From Phaeobacter sp. A36a-5a (GTDB taxonomy: Bacteria; Pseudomonadota; Alphaproteobacteria; Rhodobacterales; Rhodobacteraceae): DNA of 64,000 bases. Position 1 is the stretch's first letter. Every line of letters starts with the position of its first letter. The DNA lies in the NCBI RefSeq assembly GCF_037911135.1, contig NZ_JBBLYU010000001.1, forward strand, positions 2,170,001-2,234,000, in the 5' to 3' direction. Shown here piece after piece: positions 17,930-25,808 of the stretch. The notes under the pieces are model-generated. The model searched no databases and had not been told where the DNA came from. It was given only the letters and a program-made list of their open reading frames with translations. The position numbers and the translations under genes were made by a program.

Positions 17930-18313
17930 ATGCCGACCCCTCAGGATGACAGCACGGAGGTTCTCTACAACGGGGAATGTCCGGTGTGCAGTATCGAGAT
18001 CCGCCATTATGCCAATCTGGCGGAGCGGCGGGATTTGCCGCTTAGGTTTGATGATCTGAACTCGCAGGATCTGGCGCTGTGGGGCGTGGATGCCGATAGC
18101 GCGGCGCGACGGCTGCATGTGCGCCATCGGGGCGAGGTGCTGAGTGGCATCCCGGCGTTTCTGGTGCTTTGGGCGCAGATGCCGGGATATCGCTGGGTCG
18201 CGCGGATCGTCGGGTTGCCCGGTCTGCGCCAGCTTGCATCGGCGGCATATGATCACCTGCTGGCGCCGACGCTCTATCGCTGGCACCGCCTGCGGCAGCG
18301 TCGCGGGTCGTAG
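17930..18313 (+). CDS. DCC family thiol-disulfide oxidoreductase-like protein
   Basis: A 127-residue DUF393/YuxK-type protein. The N-terminal motif YNGECPVCSIEI holds the CxxC, and the family's D-C-C region is represented by FDDLNSQDLALWGVD...RRLHVRH. The thioredoxin-like fold and redox role are inferred from the family. The ATG at MPTPQDD follows AAGAG; upstream in-frame codons are not family-like. Its orientation matches rimO but the nuclease islet lies between. Confidence 0.85.
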   Translation: MPTPQDDSTEVLYNGECPVCSIEIRHYANLAERRDLPLRFDDLNSQDLALWGVDADSAARRLHVRHRGEVLSGIPAFLVLWAQMPGYRWVARIVGLPGLRQLASAAYDHLLAPTLYRWHRLRQRRGS

Positions 18314-18323
18314 CTGCGATACG

Positions 18324-18575
18324 TCAGTCGCGCAGCACCATCAGCTGATCGGCATTGCGGCAGCCGGGCATCGGCGCCTGTGATCGCTCGCGGATGGCAA
18401 GGAAGGCCTCGCAGTGCAGGGTCGCGTCGCAGCTGCGGCAGCGGGTGATCATCGCGGCCCAGTCCTCGGGAGGGATCCGGCCTGCGGCCAGCGCAGCGCT
18501 CAGCTCAACCCCCGCAGCCTGCCCCATCCGGGCCATCAGGCGCAGGTGATGGAGCGGATCGCCCAAGGGCCGCAT
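18324..18575 (-). CDS. DUF6455 family protein (copy 1)
   Basis: An 83-residue protein with TRCRSCDATLHCEAFLA in the middle and MPGCRNADQLM near the end, the short Cys-rich signature of the DUF6455 family of Rhodobacterales. The three or four Cys may bind a metal; the function is unknown. It starts 1 bp after the stop of copy 2, so the two form one unit. The copies are diverged paralogues. Confidence 0.7.
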   Translation of the reverse strand: MRPLGDPLHHLRLMARMGQAAGVELSAALAAGRIPPEDWAAMITRCRSCDATLHCEAFLAIRERSQAPMPGCRNADQLMVLRD

Positions 18576-18576
18576 C

Positions 18577-18870
18577 CTAGCGCTCCTGCTCTGTCTCCGC
18601 ATCGTTCAGAAAGGCCAGCAGATCGCGGTTGCGGCAGAAATCCGGCGCGTCGGCGCCTGGGCGGCCCCCCTTCGCCAGCCAATTTCGGCAGGCACCGACG
18701 CCGCCGCAGCGGGTGCAGCGCAGCACCGCCTCGGCGATCTCGTCAAATCTCAACCGGCCCGAGATGGCTTCTTCCTGTAGGTCCAGCCCCACGGTTGTGG
18801 CCATGCTGTCGAAAAGATCGGCATGGGTCTTCAGGTTGTCCCTGCGGCTCTGATCGGTGTAGGTGGTCAT
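18577..18870 (-). CDS. DUF6455 family protein (copy 2)
   Basis: A 97-residue protein that has, like its neighbour, CTRCGGVGACRNWLA and PDFCRNRDLLAFL. The paired CxxC...C...C layout suggests metal binding. The start at MTTYTDQ was chosen over an ATG seven codons earlier because GAGGGCGCCGAG precedes it. Nothing links it to a known pathway. It is the first gene of the two-gene unit. Confidence 0.72.
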   Translation of the reverse strand: MTTYTDQSRRDNLKTHADLFDSMATTVGLDLQEEAISGRLRFDEIAEAVLRCTRCGGVGACRNWLAKGGRPGADAPDFCRNRDLLAFLNDAETEQER

Positions 18871-18965
18871 CTCGGCGCCCTCGGAAATCATTCATTCTGA
18901 GGGCAGCTTAGCCATCTCCGGCGCATTGCGAATTGATGCAGGTCAAAAGGGCGCGCACCCGGCGG

Positions 18966-19352
18966 TCAGCTGCTCCTGGCCGGGTCGAGATAGGCGCGCA
19001 CCGCGTCCTGAACCCGGCGAAACCGGTCGCCGCCCAGTTTCTTGCCGCCATACCAGCGGGTGACGATGATCAGGTGATCGCAGAGCCCCTCGCGCTCCAT
19101 CATGCGCAGGATGACCATACCGGCGCCGCTTTCGCCGTCATCGGCCTTCAGCGCGCCGGTGGGCAGCTGTGCGGCCCAGGTGTTATGGGTCGCCTTGGCA
19201 TAGGAGCGGTCGGATTTCAGCGCCGCCAGCACAGCGTCGATCTGCTCGCGGCTGGTGACCCGCGCACCGCTGACCGCATAGCGCGAGCCGCGATCGGTCA
19301 GCACGACGCCCAGCTGCCTCAGCGAGGCGACGGCTTGGTCCAGATCGCTCAA
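18966..19352 (-). CDS. IMPACT/YigZ family protein
   Basis: A 128-residue protein with the UPF0029 N-terminal domain: RSYAKATHNTWAAQL, DDGESGAGM and VTRWYGGKKLGGDRF. The C-terminal half found in E. coli YigZ is absent, leaving the single-domain form. The role is unclear; eukaryotic IMPACT regulates translation. The start is TTG, whose first three bases overlap the M48 stop (TTGA junction), so it is translationally coupled to the protease gene. Confidence 0.85.
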   Translation of the reverse strand: MSDLDQAVASLRQLGVVLTDRGSRYAVSGARVTSREQIDAVLAALKSDRSYAKATHNTWAAQLPTGALKADDGESGAGMVILRMMEREGLCDHLIIVTRWYGGKKLGGDRFRRVQDAVRAYLDPARSS

Positions 19353-20074
19353 TTCAGATTATATTTCTGGATCGTCTGATTGACCACGCGCACCCGGTCC
19401 GGGTTGGCCGGATGTGTGCCCAGAAAGCGATCGCCCGGATCCGGCAGCCGGTTGAAGAAGCGCACCCCGATGCTGGGACGATACCCGGCCTTATGGGTGA
19501 TGATGGTACCCAGCTCATCCGCTTCCAGCTCGAAATTCTTCGAATAGGTGCGCGCGCCGACCACCGCGCCAAGATCCTGGGCGCGGGCCACATCCGCCGC
19601 GCTGGCGCCAGAGACGCTGGCAAGTCCCGCCAGCAGAATCGAGCCTGCCACCGCGCTTTGTCGTTTGCGCGCCAGATGGCCGCGAATATGATGGGCGGCC
19701 TCATGTGACATTACAAAGGCCAGCTCATCCCGATTGGCAATCTGCCCCAGCATCCGCTGGGTGAAGGTGATCACCGGACGCCCGGACCGGTCCTGGCTCT
19801 GATAGGCATTTGGCGGGGCATTGGGGTTGGGGTCGATGCGGATCAGGAAATCACAGTTCAGACCCGGCGCACGCGCCCGGCATTCCCGTTCAGAGACGGG
19901 CTCGACAACGCGGGTGACCGCCGCAAAGGCGCTGCGCCCCTCGGCCGGGGACAGGCCCTGAACCGGCGCGCCAGAGGGCCGCGCGGTGGGCGCAGACCCG
20001 GTGTCAACCACAACATCACAGGCCGCAAGACCCATGGTGATGGCACATCCCATCAACAGCAACACCCGACGCAT
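19349..20074 (-). CDS. M48 family zinc metalloprotease, lipoprotein
   Basis: A 241-residue protein with a lipoprotein signal (lipobox LAAC near residue 19), so it is expected to be tethered in the periplasm. The catalytic motif is SHEAAHHIRGH (HExxH), and the third zinc ligand is the glutamate in FELEADELG. This is the catalytic domain of BepA/LoiP-like proteases that clear misfolded outer-membrane proteins. There are no TPR repeats, so it is the short form. GGAG precedes the ATG at MRRVLL; the longer open frame has no signal-like start. Confidence 0.92.
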   Translation of the reverse strand: MRRVLLLMGCAITMGLAACDVVVDTGSAPTARPSGAPVQGLSPAEGRSAFAAVTRVVEPVSERECRARAPGLNCDFLIRIDPNPNAPPNAYQSQDRSGRPVITFTQRMLGQIANRDELAFVMSHEAAHHIRGHLARKRQSAVAGSILLAGLASVSGASAADVARAQDLGAVVGARTYSKNFELEADELGTIITHKAGYRPSIGVRFFNRLPDPGDRFLGTHPANPDRVRVVNQTIQKYNLN

Positions 20075-20223
20075 GACATCTCCTTTGCTTTGTCTGTGCC
20101 ATCCTATCGCGACAGCGGACCGAGGATCAATTGCATGAAGCTCCGGCGGCTGCAATCTGCTGCAAGATCACGTGATGCGACAAAGCCTTGTCAGCGGGGG
20201 CGGCCCGGTGGCAAGCTGGGGAC

Positions 20224-20478
20224 ATGTTTACCATTGAGCATGAATTCGACGCCACCGTCGTTACGCTCGTCGATGACGAGGCCACCCCGCTGATGGAAGA
20301 TGTCTCCATCAATATTTTCACAGAATGCGTCACGGTCGAACAGCTGGACCCGCGCACCGACCGGGTTCAGACAATCACCCTGTCGCACAATCAGGTCCGC
20401 GATCTTGCAGCGGCGCTGGATCTTCCTGAGGGGGTCTATCGCTTTGCCCGCGATGATGAACCCGAGGCAAAGGGCTGA
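20224..20478 (+). CDS. Small conserved hypothetical protein
   Basis: An 84-residue acidic protein (MFTIEHEFDATVVTLVDDEA...) with a predicted alpha/beta make-up and no signal or cysteine-rich motif; it has one Cys. It resembles small proteins common in Rhodobacteraceae, but I cannot name a family. The ATG is preceded by a weak GGGG. It is divergent from the M48 gene and convergent with the DUF167 gene. Confidence 0.65.
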   Translation: MFTIEHEFDATVVTLVDDEATPLMEDVSINIFTECVTVEQLDPRTDRVQTITLSHNQVRDLAAALDLPEGVYRFARDDEPEAKG

Positions 20479-20542
20479 GATCCATCAGGAGCTGGTGAGG
20501 GCGGGCCCCATGGTTGGCGGCGCAGGCCCGGACCCGGAGACC

Positions 20543-20839
20543 TCAGCGGCGGTAGGCAAAGACCTTCTCCCGAGAGGTCGCGCCGCGCAGCAGTGTCAGC
20601 TGCGAGGGGGCAATACCCATAGCGCGGGCCAGCCGCAGCTGCACCGCAGCCGTGGCCTTGCCGTTCTCGGGCGCTGCCGTCACCGTGATCTTGAGCACAC
20701 CCGCCTGCCCGCAGCTCTCCGCCCCGGCACGGATAACGGCGTTGCGCGACGCTTTTGGCGTGACGCGGACGGCAATCTCTGCCCCGGCGATGGCCAGATG
20801 GCTGAGATCGGGGAGGTCTTTCTGCTTTGGCTTGCCCAT
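20543..20839 (-). CDS. DUF167/YggU family protein
   Basis: A 98-residue protein with the YggU motifs EIAVRVTPKASRNAV and ITVTAAPENGKATAAV, a compact alpha/beta fold of unknown function. An in-frame ATG 12 codons earlier (20875) is possible; neither has a good Shine-Dalgarno, and the shorter form matches the usual family length. Confidence 0.85.
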   Translation of the reverse strand: MGKPKQKDLPDLSHLAIAGAEIAVRVTPKASRNAVIRAGAESCGQAGVLKITVTAAPENGKATAAVQLRLARAMGIAPSQLTLLRGATSREKVFAYRR

Positions 20840-21050
20840 AGCGGGGTGATCGCGCGGATTGCGGGCAAAATCCATAGACTTTGGCGCTACGACCGGGATA
20901 TTTCCTGCCTCACACCTCATGTTTGGATCCGGCTGCGGTCCGTGCCTGTCCCCGCTCCGGGCAGGCCAGCTCTGCCAAATTCTCGGATCCCCCTTGAAAT
21001 CCCGCGCCGCCCTGCCGACATGGGGCGATAGATGTAAAAAGGTTTCACAT

Positions 21051-21629
21051 ATGCCCCCTCGCAATGATGCTGCCCTGGCGTTTCTGTTGTCGCGCCGTTC
21101 CCGCCCGGCCAAGACGCTGGTGGCCCCGGCCCCAAGCCGCGAGGCGCTGATGCCGCTGTTGACCGCAGCCGCACGCACGCCCGATCACGGCAAGCTGGAG
21201 CCCTGGCGTTTCATCGTGATCGAGAAACCCGCGATGGCGCGGCTGGCAGAGCTGACCGGCAAGGCGGGCGAACGACTGGGCAAATCGGCCGAGGATATTG
21301 CCAAGGGCCGCAGCCAGTTTGAACTGGGGCAACTGGCGGTCGCCGTTGTGGAGATCCAGAAGGCGAGCCCGAAGATCCCGCCCATCGAGCAGACCTACTC
21401 AGCCGGGGCCGTCTGCCTGGCGCTGTTGAACGCAGCTCTTGCGGCCGGCTGGGGCGCCAACTGGCTGTCAGGCTGGGCCAGCCATGATCCCGAGTTCTGC
21501 GCCGAAGCCTTTGGCCTGCAGTCGCATGAGCGGATTGCGGGCCTGATCCATATCGCCACCGAAACCAACACGCCGCCGGACCGCCCCCGCCCTGATCTGG
21601 CGGCGCTGACCACCTGGATGGACCAATGA
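21051..21629 (+). CDS. Nitroreductase family protein (YdjA-like)
   Basis: A 192-residue FMN-dependent oxidoreductase. The FMN-phosphate-binding start FLLSRRSRPAKTLVAPAP and AARTPDHGKLEPWRFIVIE match the short YdjA subgroup. GWGANWLSGWASHD is the conserved C-terminal FMN region. It probably reduces nitro groups or quinones with NAD(P)H; the physiological substrate is unknown. The ATG after TTTCACAT was chosen because the family begins near here. The stop overlaps the next start (ATGA). Confidence 0.9.
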   Translation: MPPRNDAALAFLLSRRSRPAKTLVAPAPSREALMPLLTAAARTPDHGKLEPWRFIVIEKPAMARLAELTGKAGERLGKSAEDIAKGRSQFELGQLAVAVVEIQKASPKIPPIEQTYSAGAVCLALLNAALAAGWGANWLSGWASHDPEFCAEAFGLQSHERIAGLIHIATETNTPPDRPRPDLAALTTWMDQ

Positions 21630-22330
21630 TTCTGACAGATTTCTCAAAGGCGCTGAGCCAGATCGGCGACCCCCGCTTTCGCCGGGTTCTGTTTCTGGGC
21701 ATTGGCCTGACCGTCGCGCTGCTGGTGCTGGCCTATGCGGCGTTTCTGGCATTGATCCAATGGCTGGTCGGTCCGGATGCGACGCTGCCGCTGATCGGCC
21801 CGGTCACCTGGGTCGATGATCTCCTTTCGATCACCTCGCTGCTGCTGATGCTGGTGCTGTCGGCGTTCCTGATGGTGCCCGTGGCCTCGGCGATTACCTC
21901 GATGTTTCTGGATGAGGTCGCACAGGCGGTAGAAGATCGCCACTATCCCGGTCTGCCACCGGCGACCAAGACACCGTTCTGGGATGGCGTGCGCGATACC
22001 ATCAATTTTCTCGGCGTTCTTGTCGTCGCCAATGTGCTGGCGCTGGTGCTTTACGTGATGCTTGCCCCCTTTGCGCTGTTTATCTTCTGGGGGCTGAACG
22101 GGTTCCTTCTGGGGCGGGAGTATTTCACCCTCGCCGCCGCGCGCCGCATTGGCCTGCCGGAAGCCAAACGGCTGCGGCGCAAGCATCTGGGCGCGGTCTG
22201 GATCGCCGGTGTGCTGATGGCCATGCCGCTGTCGATTCCGCTGGTGAACCTGCTTATCCCGATCATCGGGGCGGCGACCTTCACCCATCTCTTCCATCGG
22301 CTGACCCGGCACGAACTGTCGGCAGGCTGA
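21626..22330 (+). CDS. EI24 domain-containing membrane protein (CysZ-like)
   Basis: A 234-residue protein with four to six hydrophobic helices. The EI24 motifs are MFLDEVAQAVEDRHYPGLP after helix 2 and the GREYFTLAAARRIG stretch in the second half. E. coli CysZ of this family transports sulfate; with no cys genes beside it, that role is uncertain here. It is translationally coupled to the nitroreductase gene. Confidence 0.85.
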   Translation: MILTDFSKALSQIGDPRFRRVLFLGIGLTVALLVLAYAAFLALIQWLVGPDATLPLIGPVTWVDDLLSITSLLLMLVLSAFLMVPVASAITSMFLDEVAQAVEDRHYPGLPPATKTPFWDGVRDTINFLGVLVVANVLALVLYVMLAPFALFIFWGLNGFLLGREYFTLAAARRIGLPEAKRLRRKHLGAVWIAGVLMAMPLSIPLVNLLIPIIGAATFTHLFHRLTRHELSAG

Positions 22331-22375
22331 GCCGCGCGGAGCAAACCGGGGCGGCAAACCGGAGGACAAACATAA

Positions 22376-22401
22376 AACAGGCGGACCCCTGCCCGCCTGT
22401 T
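22376..22401. terminator. Bidirectional terminator, EI24 / DUF1467
   Basis: A 9-bp stem, AACAGGCGG with CCGCCTGTT, around an 8-nt loop. Minus-strand transcripts run into TTTTATG; the plus side has a weaker tail. Confidence 0.75.
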
Positions 22402-22428
22402 GTGATGCCAAAGATATGCTGCGCCGGG

Positions 22429-22704
22429 TTATTCGGGATCCGGCAGCCGGTCGAACCAGTCAAAATCATTCACCGTGATCCAGCCGCTAAGGATGATCGT
22501 TGCAACGATCGCCCAGATGACGGCAGCGGCAATGGTGGTGATCACGGCCTTCTGCTTCAGATAGTGATGCTCGGGCGCACCGGCGTGGGTGCCGGGCACG
22601 ATCTCGCCTAGGTCGCCCTGCGTCTGAATGCGGATCGGGATCACGATCAGGAACGTCATGAACCAGATCACCGCATAGAGAACCAAACCGGATGTCACAC
22701 CCAT
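22429..22704 (-). CDS. DUF1467 family membrane protein
   Basis: A 91-residue protein with two membrane helices (VLYAVIWFMTFLIVIPI and ITTIAAAVIWAIVATIIL). The conserved RIQTQGDLGEIVPGTHAGAPE lies between them, which is the DUF1467 signature of alphaproteobacteria. The function is unknown. It follows mce by 57 bp in the same direction, an arrangement I believe is common in this group. Confidence 0.88.
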   Translation of the reverse strand: MGVTSGLVLYAVIWFMTFLIVIPIRIQTQGDLGEIVPGTHAGAPEHHYLKQKAVITTIAAAVIWAIVATIILSGWITVNDFDWFDRLPDPE

Positions 22705-22761
22705 GATAGCTGTCCTTCTGAGACCCCCGCCCCACTGCGGAGGGTTAAGGGGCAGATAGCG

Positions 22762-23166
22762 TCAAACCTGTTCCAATTCCACCAGGCAGCCGTTGAAATC
22801 CTTCGGATGCAGGAAAAGAACCGGTTTGCCATGGGCGCCGATCTTGGGTTCGCCCGATCCAAGCACCCGCGCGCCTTCGGCCTTGAGCCGGTCGCGGGCC
22901 GCCAGGATATCATCCACCTCGTAGCAGATGTGGTGAATGCCCCCGGCCGGGTTCTTTTCCAGAAACCCCGCAATGGGAGAAGTGTCGCCCAGAGGGTAGA
23001 GCAGCTCGATCTTGGTATTGGGCAGTTCGATGAACACGACGGTGACGCCGTGATCGGGCTCATCCTGGGGGGCGCCGACCTTGGCGCCGAGGGTGTTGCG
23101 ATACTGTGCCGAGGCGGCATCAAGGTCCGGTACGGCAATTGCGACGTGGTTGAGGCGGCCAATCAT
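22762..23166 (-). CDS. mce: Methylmalonyl-CoA epimerase
   Basis: A 134-residue glyoxalase-fold enzyme that interconverts (R)- and (S)-methylmalonyl-CoA in the propionyl-CoA to succinyl-CoA pathway. Metal ligands are visible as H7 (LNHVAIAV), the second His in GGIHHICYEV, and the final Glu in CLVELEQV. The length is typical. AGGAG precedes the ATG. Confidence 0.95.
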   Translation of the reverse strand: MIGRLNHVAIAVPDLDAASAQYRNTLGAKVGAPQDEPDHGVTVVFIELPNTKIELLYPLGDTSPIAGFLEKNPAGGIHHICYEVDDILAARDRLKAEGARVLGSGEPKIGAHGKPVLFLHPKDFNGCLVELEQV

Positions 23167-23388
23167 GGTGCGGTCTCCTGAGTGAACTGATTGCCAAGAC
23201 TTATCAAAGAGCCATGGCCTGCGGACAAGTGCGCCAATCCGCGCGGCAGAATATTTCCTGCAATAACGCTTCGTTGCGTCGATTTTTGCGCGGTAATTCC
23301 ATTCAACCTTAGGCTGCGACCTGGATGTTAACCAGCTGTTAGCCCCGTTTCCCTAGCGTTGAGTCGTATCCAGTCAGGAGCCTTAGTC

Positions 23389-24108
23389 ATGGACGATTCG
23401 GAACTGTTTGCTGCTGCCCACCGCCTGCCCACCACCAAACGACCTTTGTTGGGGCTGACCATTCTTGTGGTGGAAGACAGTCGATACGCCTGCGAGGCGA
23501 TGCGTCTGCTGTGCCTGCGCAGCGGTGCGCGGATCCGCCGGGCCGATTGTCTGAAATCCGCCCACCGGCATCTGAAGGTCTACCGCCCCTCGGTCGTTAT
23601 TGCCGATCTCGGCCTGCCTGATGGGTCGGGCGCCGATCTGATCCGCTCCATGGCGGAGGCCTCGCCGCGTGTCGGCGTGATCCTCGGGATCTCCGGTGAT
23701 GAAGCAGGTGAGGCGATGGCGATGGACGCCGGGGCCGATGGGTTTCTGGCAAAACCGATCACATCGCTCGCCGCATTCCAATCCGCGATCCTGTCGCGCC
23801 TGCCCGCCGAACGCCAGCTCTCCGGCCCCAACCAGCTGACCGATGAGGTGATCGAGCCGGATCTCCTCGCCTTTCAGGATGACATGTCCCATGCCGCAGA
23901 GGTGCTGAACGAAGCTGAGGAAGGGCAGACATTGGACTATGTTGCGCAGTTCCTTGGTGGTGTGGCCCGCAGCGTTGGCGACTCACATCTGGCAGGAGCC
24001 GCCGCAGATCTGGCCGATGCCCGCAGCAGCGGACGCCCCGTTGCCGCCATTGCCGCCCGTGTCGCCGGGCTGGTTCAGGAACGTCTGAAACAGAAAGTCG
24101 CCATCTGA
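23389..24108 (+). CDS. Response regulator with C-terminal helical domain
   Basis: A 239-residue protein. The receiver domain covers residues 22-145: acidic pair E29-D30, phospho-acceptor D73 (IADLGLPDGSG), and K122 in FLAKPI. The rest (about 155-239) is helical (LNEAEEGQTLDYVAQFLGGVARSVGD...) with no DNA-binding motif, so output is probably through protein contacts. No histidine kinase is nearby. AGGAG sits before the ATG at MDDSELF, preferred over a TTG ten codons upstream. Confidence 0.88.
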   Translation: MDDSELFAAAHRLPTTKRPLLGLTILVVEDSRYACEAMRLLCLRSGARIRRADCLKSAHRHLKVYRPSVVIADLGLPDGSGADLIRSMAEASPRVGVILGISGDEAGEAMAMDAGADGFLAKPITSLAAFQSAILSRLPAERQLSGPNQLTDEVIEPDLLAFQDDMSHAAEVLNEAEEGQTLDYVAQFLGGVARSVGDSHLAGAAADLADARSSGRPVAAIAARVAGLVQERLKQKVAI

Positions 24109-24109
24109 G

Positions 24110-24250
24110 ATGATCGAAATCGTTCTCATCGCCTCGACCACTTTGGGCATTGTCCTATATCTTCAGGCGCGGTTCTCGGCCCGTGAAATCCGCCGTAACC
24201 GCGACCGGACATTGGGATCGCTGGTCATCCTTGATCGCAGCGACCGCTGA
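24110..24250 (+). CDS. Putative 46-residue membrane protein
   Basis: A short frame one base after the response-regulator stop. It encodes MIEIVLIASTTLGIVLYL, a single hydrophobic helix, followed by a basic tail ARFSAREIRRNRDR and ending LVILDRSDR. The tight spacing and the helix-plus-basic-tail make-up favour a real gene in the same operon; there is no Shine-Dalgarno beyond the preceding coding sequence. The function is unknown. Confidence 0.5.
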   Translation: MIEIVLIASTTLGIVLYLQARFSAREIRRNRDRTLGSLVILDRSDR

Positions 24251-24280
24251 TCTGCCGTGCCACGGGATCACCTGATCCTG

Positions 24281-24392
24281 GCTGACAGGTCACCCCGTCC
24301 GCCCCCTTGCTGACAGATCGTTGGGCGAGCATCCTTGCTGACAGGTAGCCCGGTCAGTCTATTGGATGACAGATCGCACGGTCGCTATCGCG
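24281..24392. repeat. Four degenerate tandem units with exact 28-bp period
   Basis: The core GCTGACAG(A/G)T(C/A)(G/A) recurs at 24281, 24309, 24337 and 24365 (the last GATGACAG), spaced exactly 28 bp. The other 16 bp of each unit differ. A fifth core, GGCGACAGATCG, lies at 24428, out of register by 7 bp. The gap is 3' of two convergent genes. This is not a CRISPR array: the conserved part is too short and there are no cas genes. Confidence 0.7.
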
Positions 24393-24535
24393 GTCGGCAA
24401 CTGCGCGGCACCCACATAGCGGCGCAAGGCGACAGATCGCGCGAGCCGATACACTCTCGGCCCCGCTCCCATTGATCGCTGACTGGCGGCCCAGTGGCGG
24501 AGCCGCAAGCCGCCGCAGCGGTCAGCGCATCCCCG

Positions 24536-25795
24536 TCAGCGCCGCAGCACCCCCGGATCGGCGCCCAGCTCGACGCCGGGAAAAACCACATCTGCAATCT
24601 GCTGGGCGTCGGTGCCGATCATACCGCGCATGATCCAGCCCATATGGGCCCGCACATCGCCGGTGGGCATCAGATCACGGCGATCAAACAGCGCCGCCTC
24701 CTCAAGACCCGGCCACAGCCCGTGAACCCGGCCACCCCGGATCGCGCCACCGGCCAGCACCATCGCACCGCCGGTTCCGTGATCGGTGCCGCTGGTCCCG
24801 TTCTCGCGCACGGTGCGGCCAAATTCGGTCATCGCCACCACTGCGGTTTTGTCCCAGATCCCCGGCCCAAGATCGCGGTACAGTGTCAGAATGGTATCGG
24901 ACAGGCGCCCCAGCGCCCGTGTGAGCGCGCCGGTCTGACGGTTGTGCGTATCCCAGCCGTTGATCGAGAAAGCCGCAATCCGGCTGTCACCGCGCAGCTG
25001 CTGGGCCGCATAGCTGGCAATCCGCTGATGCGGTCGGGATCGTGCCTTGGCCTGCCCCATGCTTCCCGTTGCCTCTGCGCTCCCGGCGCCGTCGGCATCC
25101 ATGGGTGCGCTGTCGGCAAGGTCGAGCGCCTCTGCCAGAGCGGCATGAAACAGCGGATCCTGCTCCATCATGAGACCGGCCAGACGTTCGGCCTGCGGGC
25201 TGAGAGCCATTTCCGCATCCGGCGACCAGTCGGACACCGGGGCCGCGCCCTGCAACAGTTTCATTTCCCCCTGCCCGATGGCAAAGGCGGTGCGCGCCTC
25301 GACACCGGGCGTGATCTGCAACAGCCGGTTCAGCCATCCGTCGCGGCGCTGGTGCAGGCCCGGCGTCCCGGCTTCCAGCAGATCCTGACCGTCAAAATGG
25401 CTGCGCTTGTCGCGATAAGGCGTTGATACCGCGTGAATAAACCCGAGCTGCTCCGCCCGCCACAACGGCATCAAGGGGGCAAGTCCCGGATGCAGGGAAA
25501 AATAGCCATCCAGATCGAGCCCGCCATTTTGCGGCCCTCCCCTGAGACTCGACCGCAGGCCGGCATAGGCCGGATCACCATAGGGCTGGACCACATCGAT
25601 GGCATCCATGCCACCGCGCAGGATGATCACCACCAGTCGGCTGTCCCAGGGGGCCGCAGCAAAGCTCACGGGGGTCAGCAGCGGGCTTGCCGCCAGCGAA
25701 CAGCCAATCAGACCGGAGCGGGCGAGGAAACCGCGCCGGGTCAGTCCAGAGGGGCGGGATGGGCCAGTGAACCCATGACGCGGTGTCTTGGTCAT
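24536..25795 (-). CDS. DUF1501 domain protein, Tat-exported
   Basis: A 419-residue protein. The N-terminus has a twin-arginine signal, LTRRGFLARSGLIGCSLAASP, and the mature part begins near AAPWDSRLVVIILRGGMDAID. The DUF1501 family has an alkaline-phosphatase-like fold; typical motifs here are TPYRDKRSHFDGQDLLE, INGWDTHNRQTGAL and MTEFGRTVRENGTSGTDHG. The likely cofactor-bound, exported protein has no proven function. It starts 13 bp after the DUF1800 gene and is surely co-transcribed with it. Confidence 0.9.
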   Translation of the reverse strand: MTKTPRHGFTGPSRPSGLTRRGFLARSGLIGCSLAASPLLTPVSFAAAPWDSRLVVIILRGGMDAIDVVQPYGDPAYAGLRSSLRGGPQNGGLDLDGYFSLHPGLAPLMPLWRAEQLGFIHAVSTPYRDKRSHFDGQDLLEAGTPGLHQRRDGWLNRLLQITPGVEARTAFAIGQGEMKLLQGAAPVSDWSPDAEMALSPQAERLAGLMMEQDPLFHAALAEALDLADSAPMDADGAGSAEATGSMGQAKARSRPHQRIASYAAQQLRGDSRIAAFSINGWDTHNRQTGALTRALGRLSDTILTLYRDLGPGIWDKTAVVAMTEFGRTVRENGTSGTDHGTGGAMVLAGGAIRGGRVHGLWPGLEEAALFDRRDLMPTGDVRAHMGWIMRGMIGTDAQQIADVVFPGVELGADPGVLRR

Positions 25796-25808
25796 CTCGA
25801 TCTCCCTC

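Noticed and set aside
24281-24439. CRISPR array
   Set aside because: Only about 12 bp are conserved per 28-bp unit, no cas genes are present, and the units are too short. Kept as an unexplained repeat.
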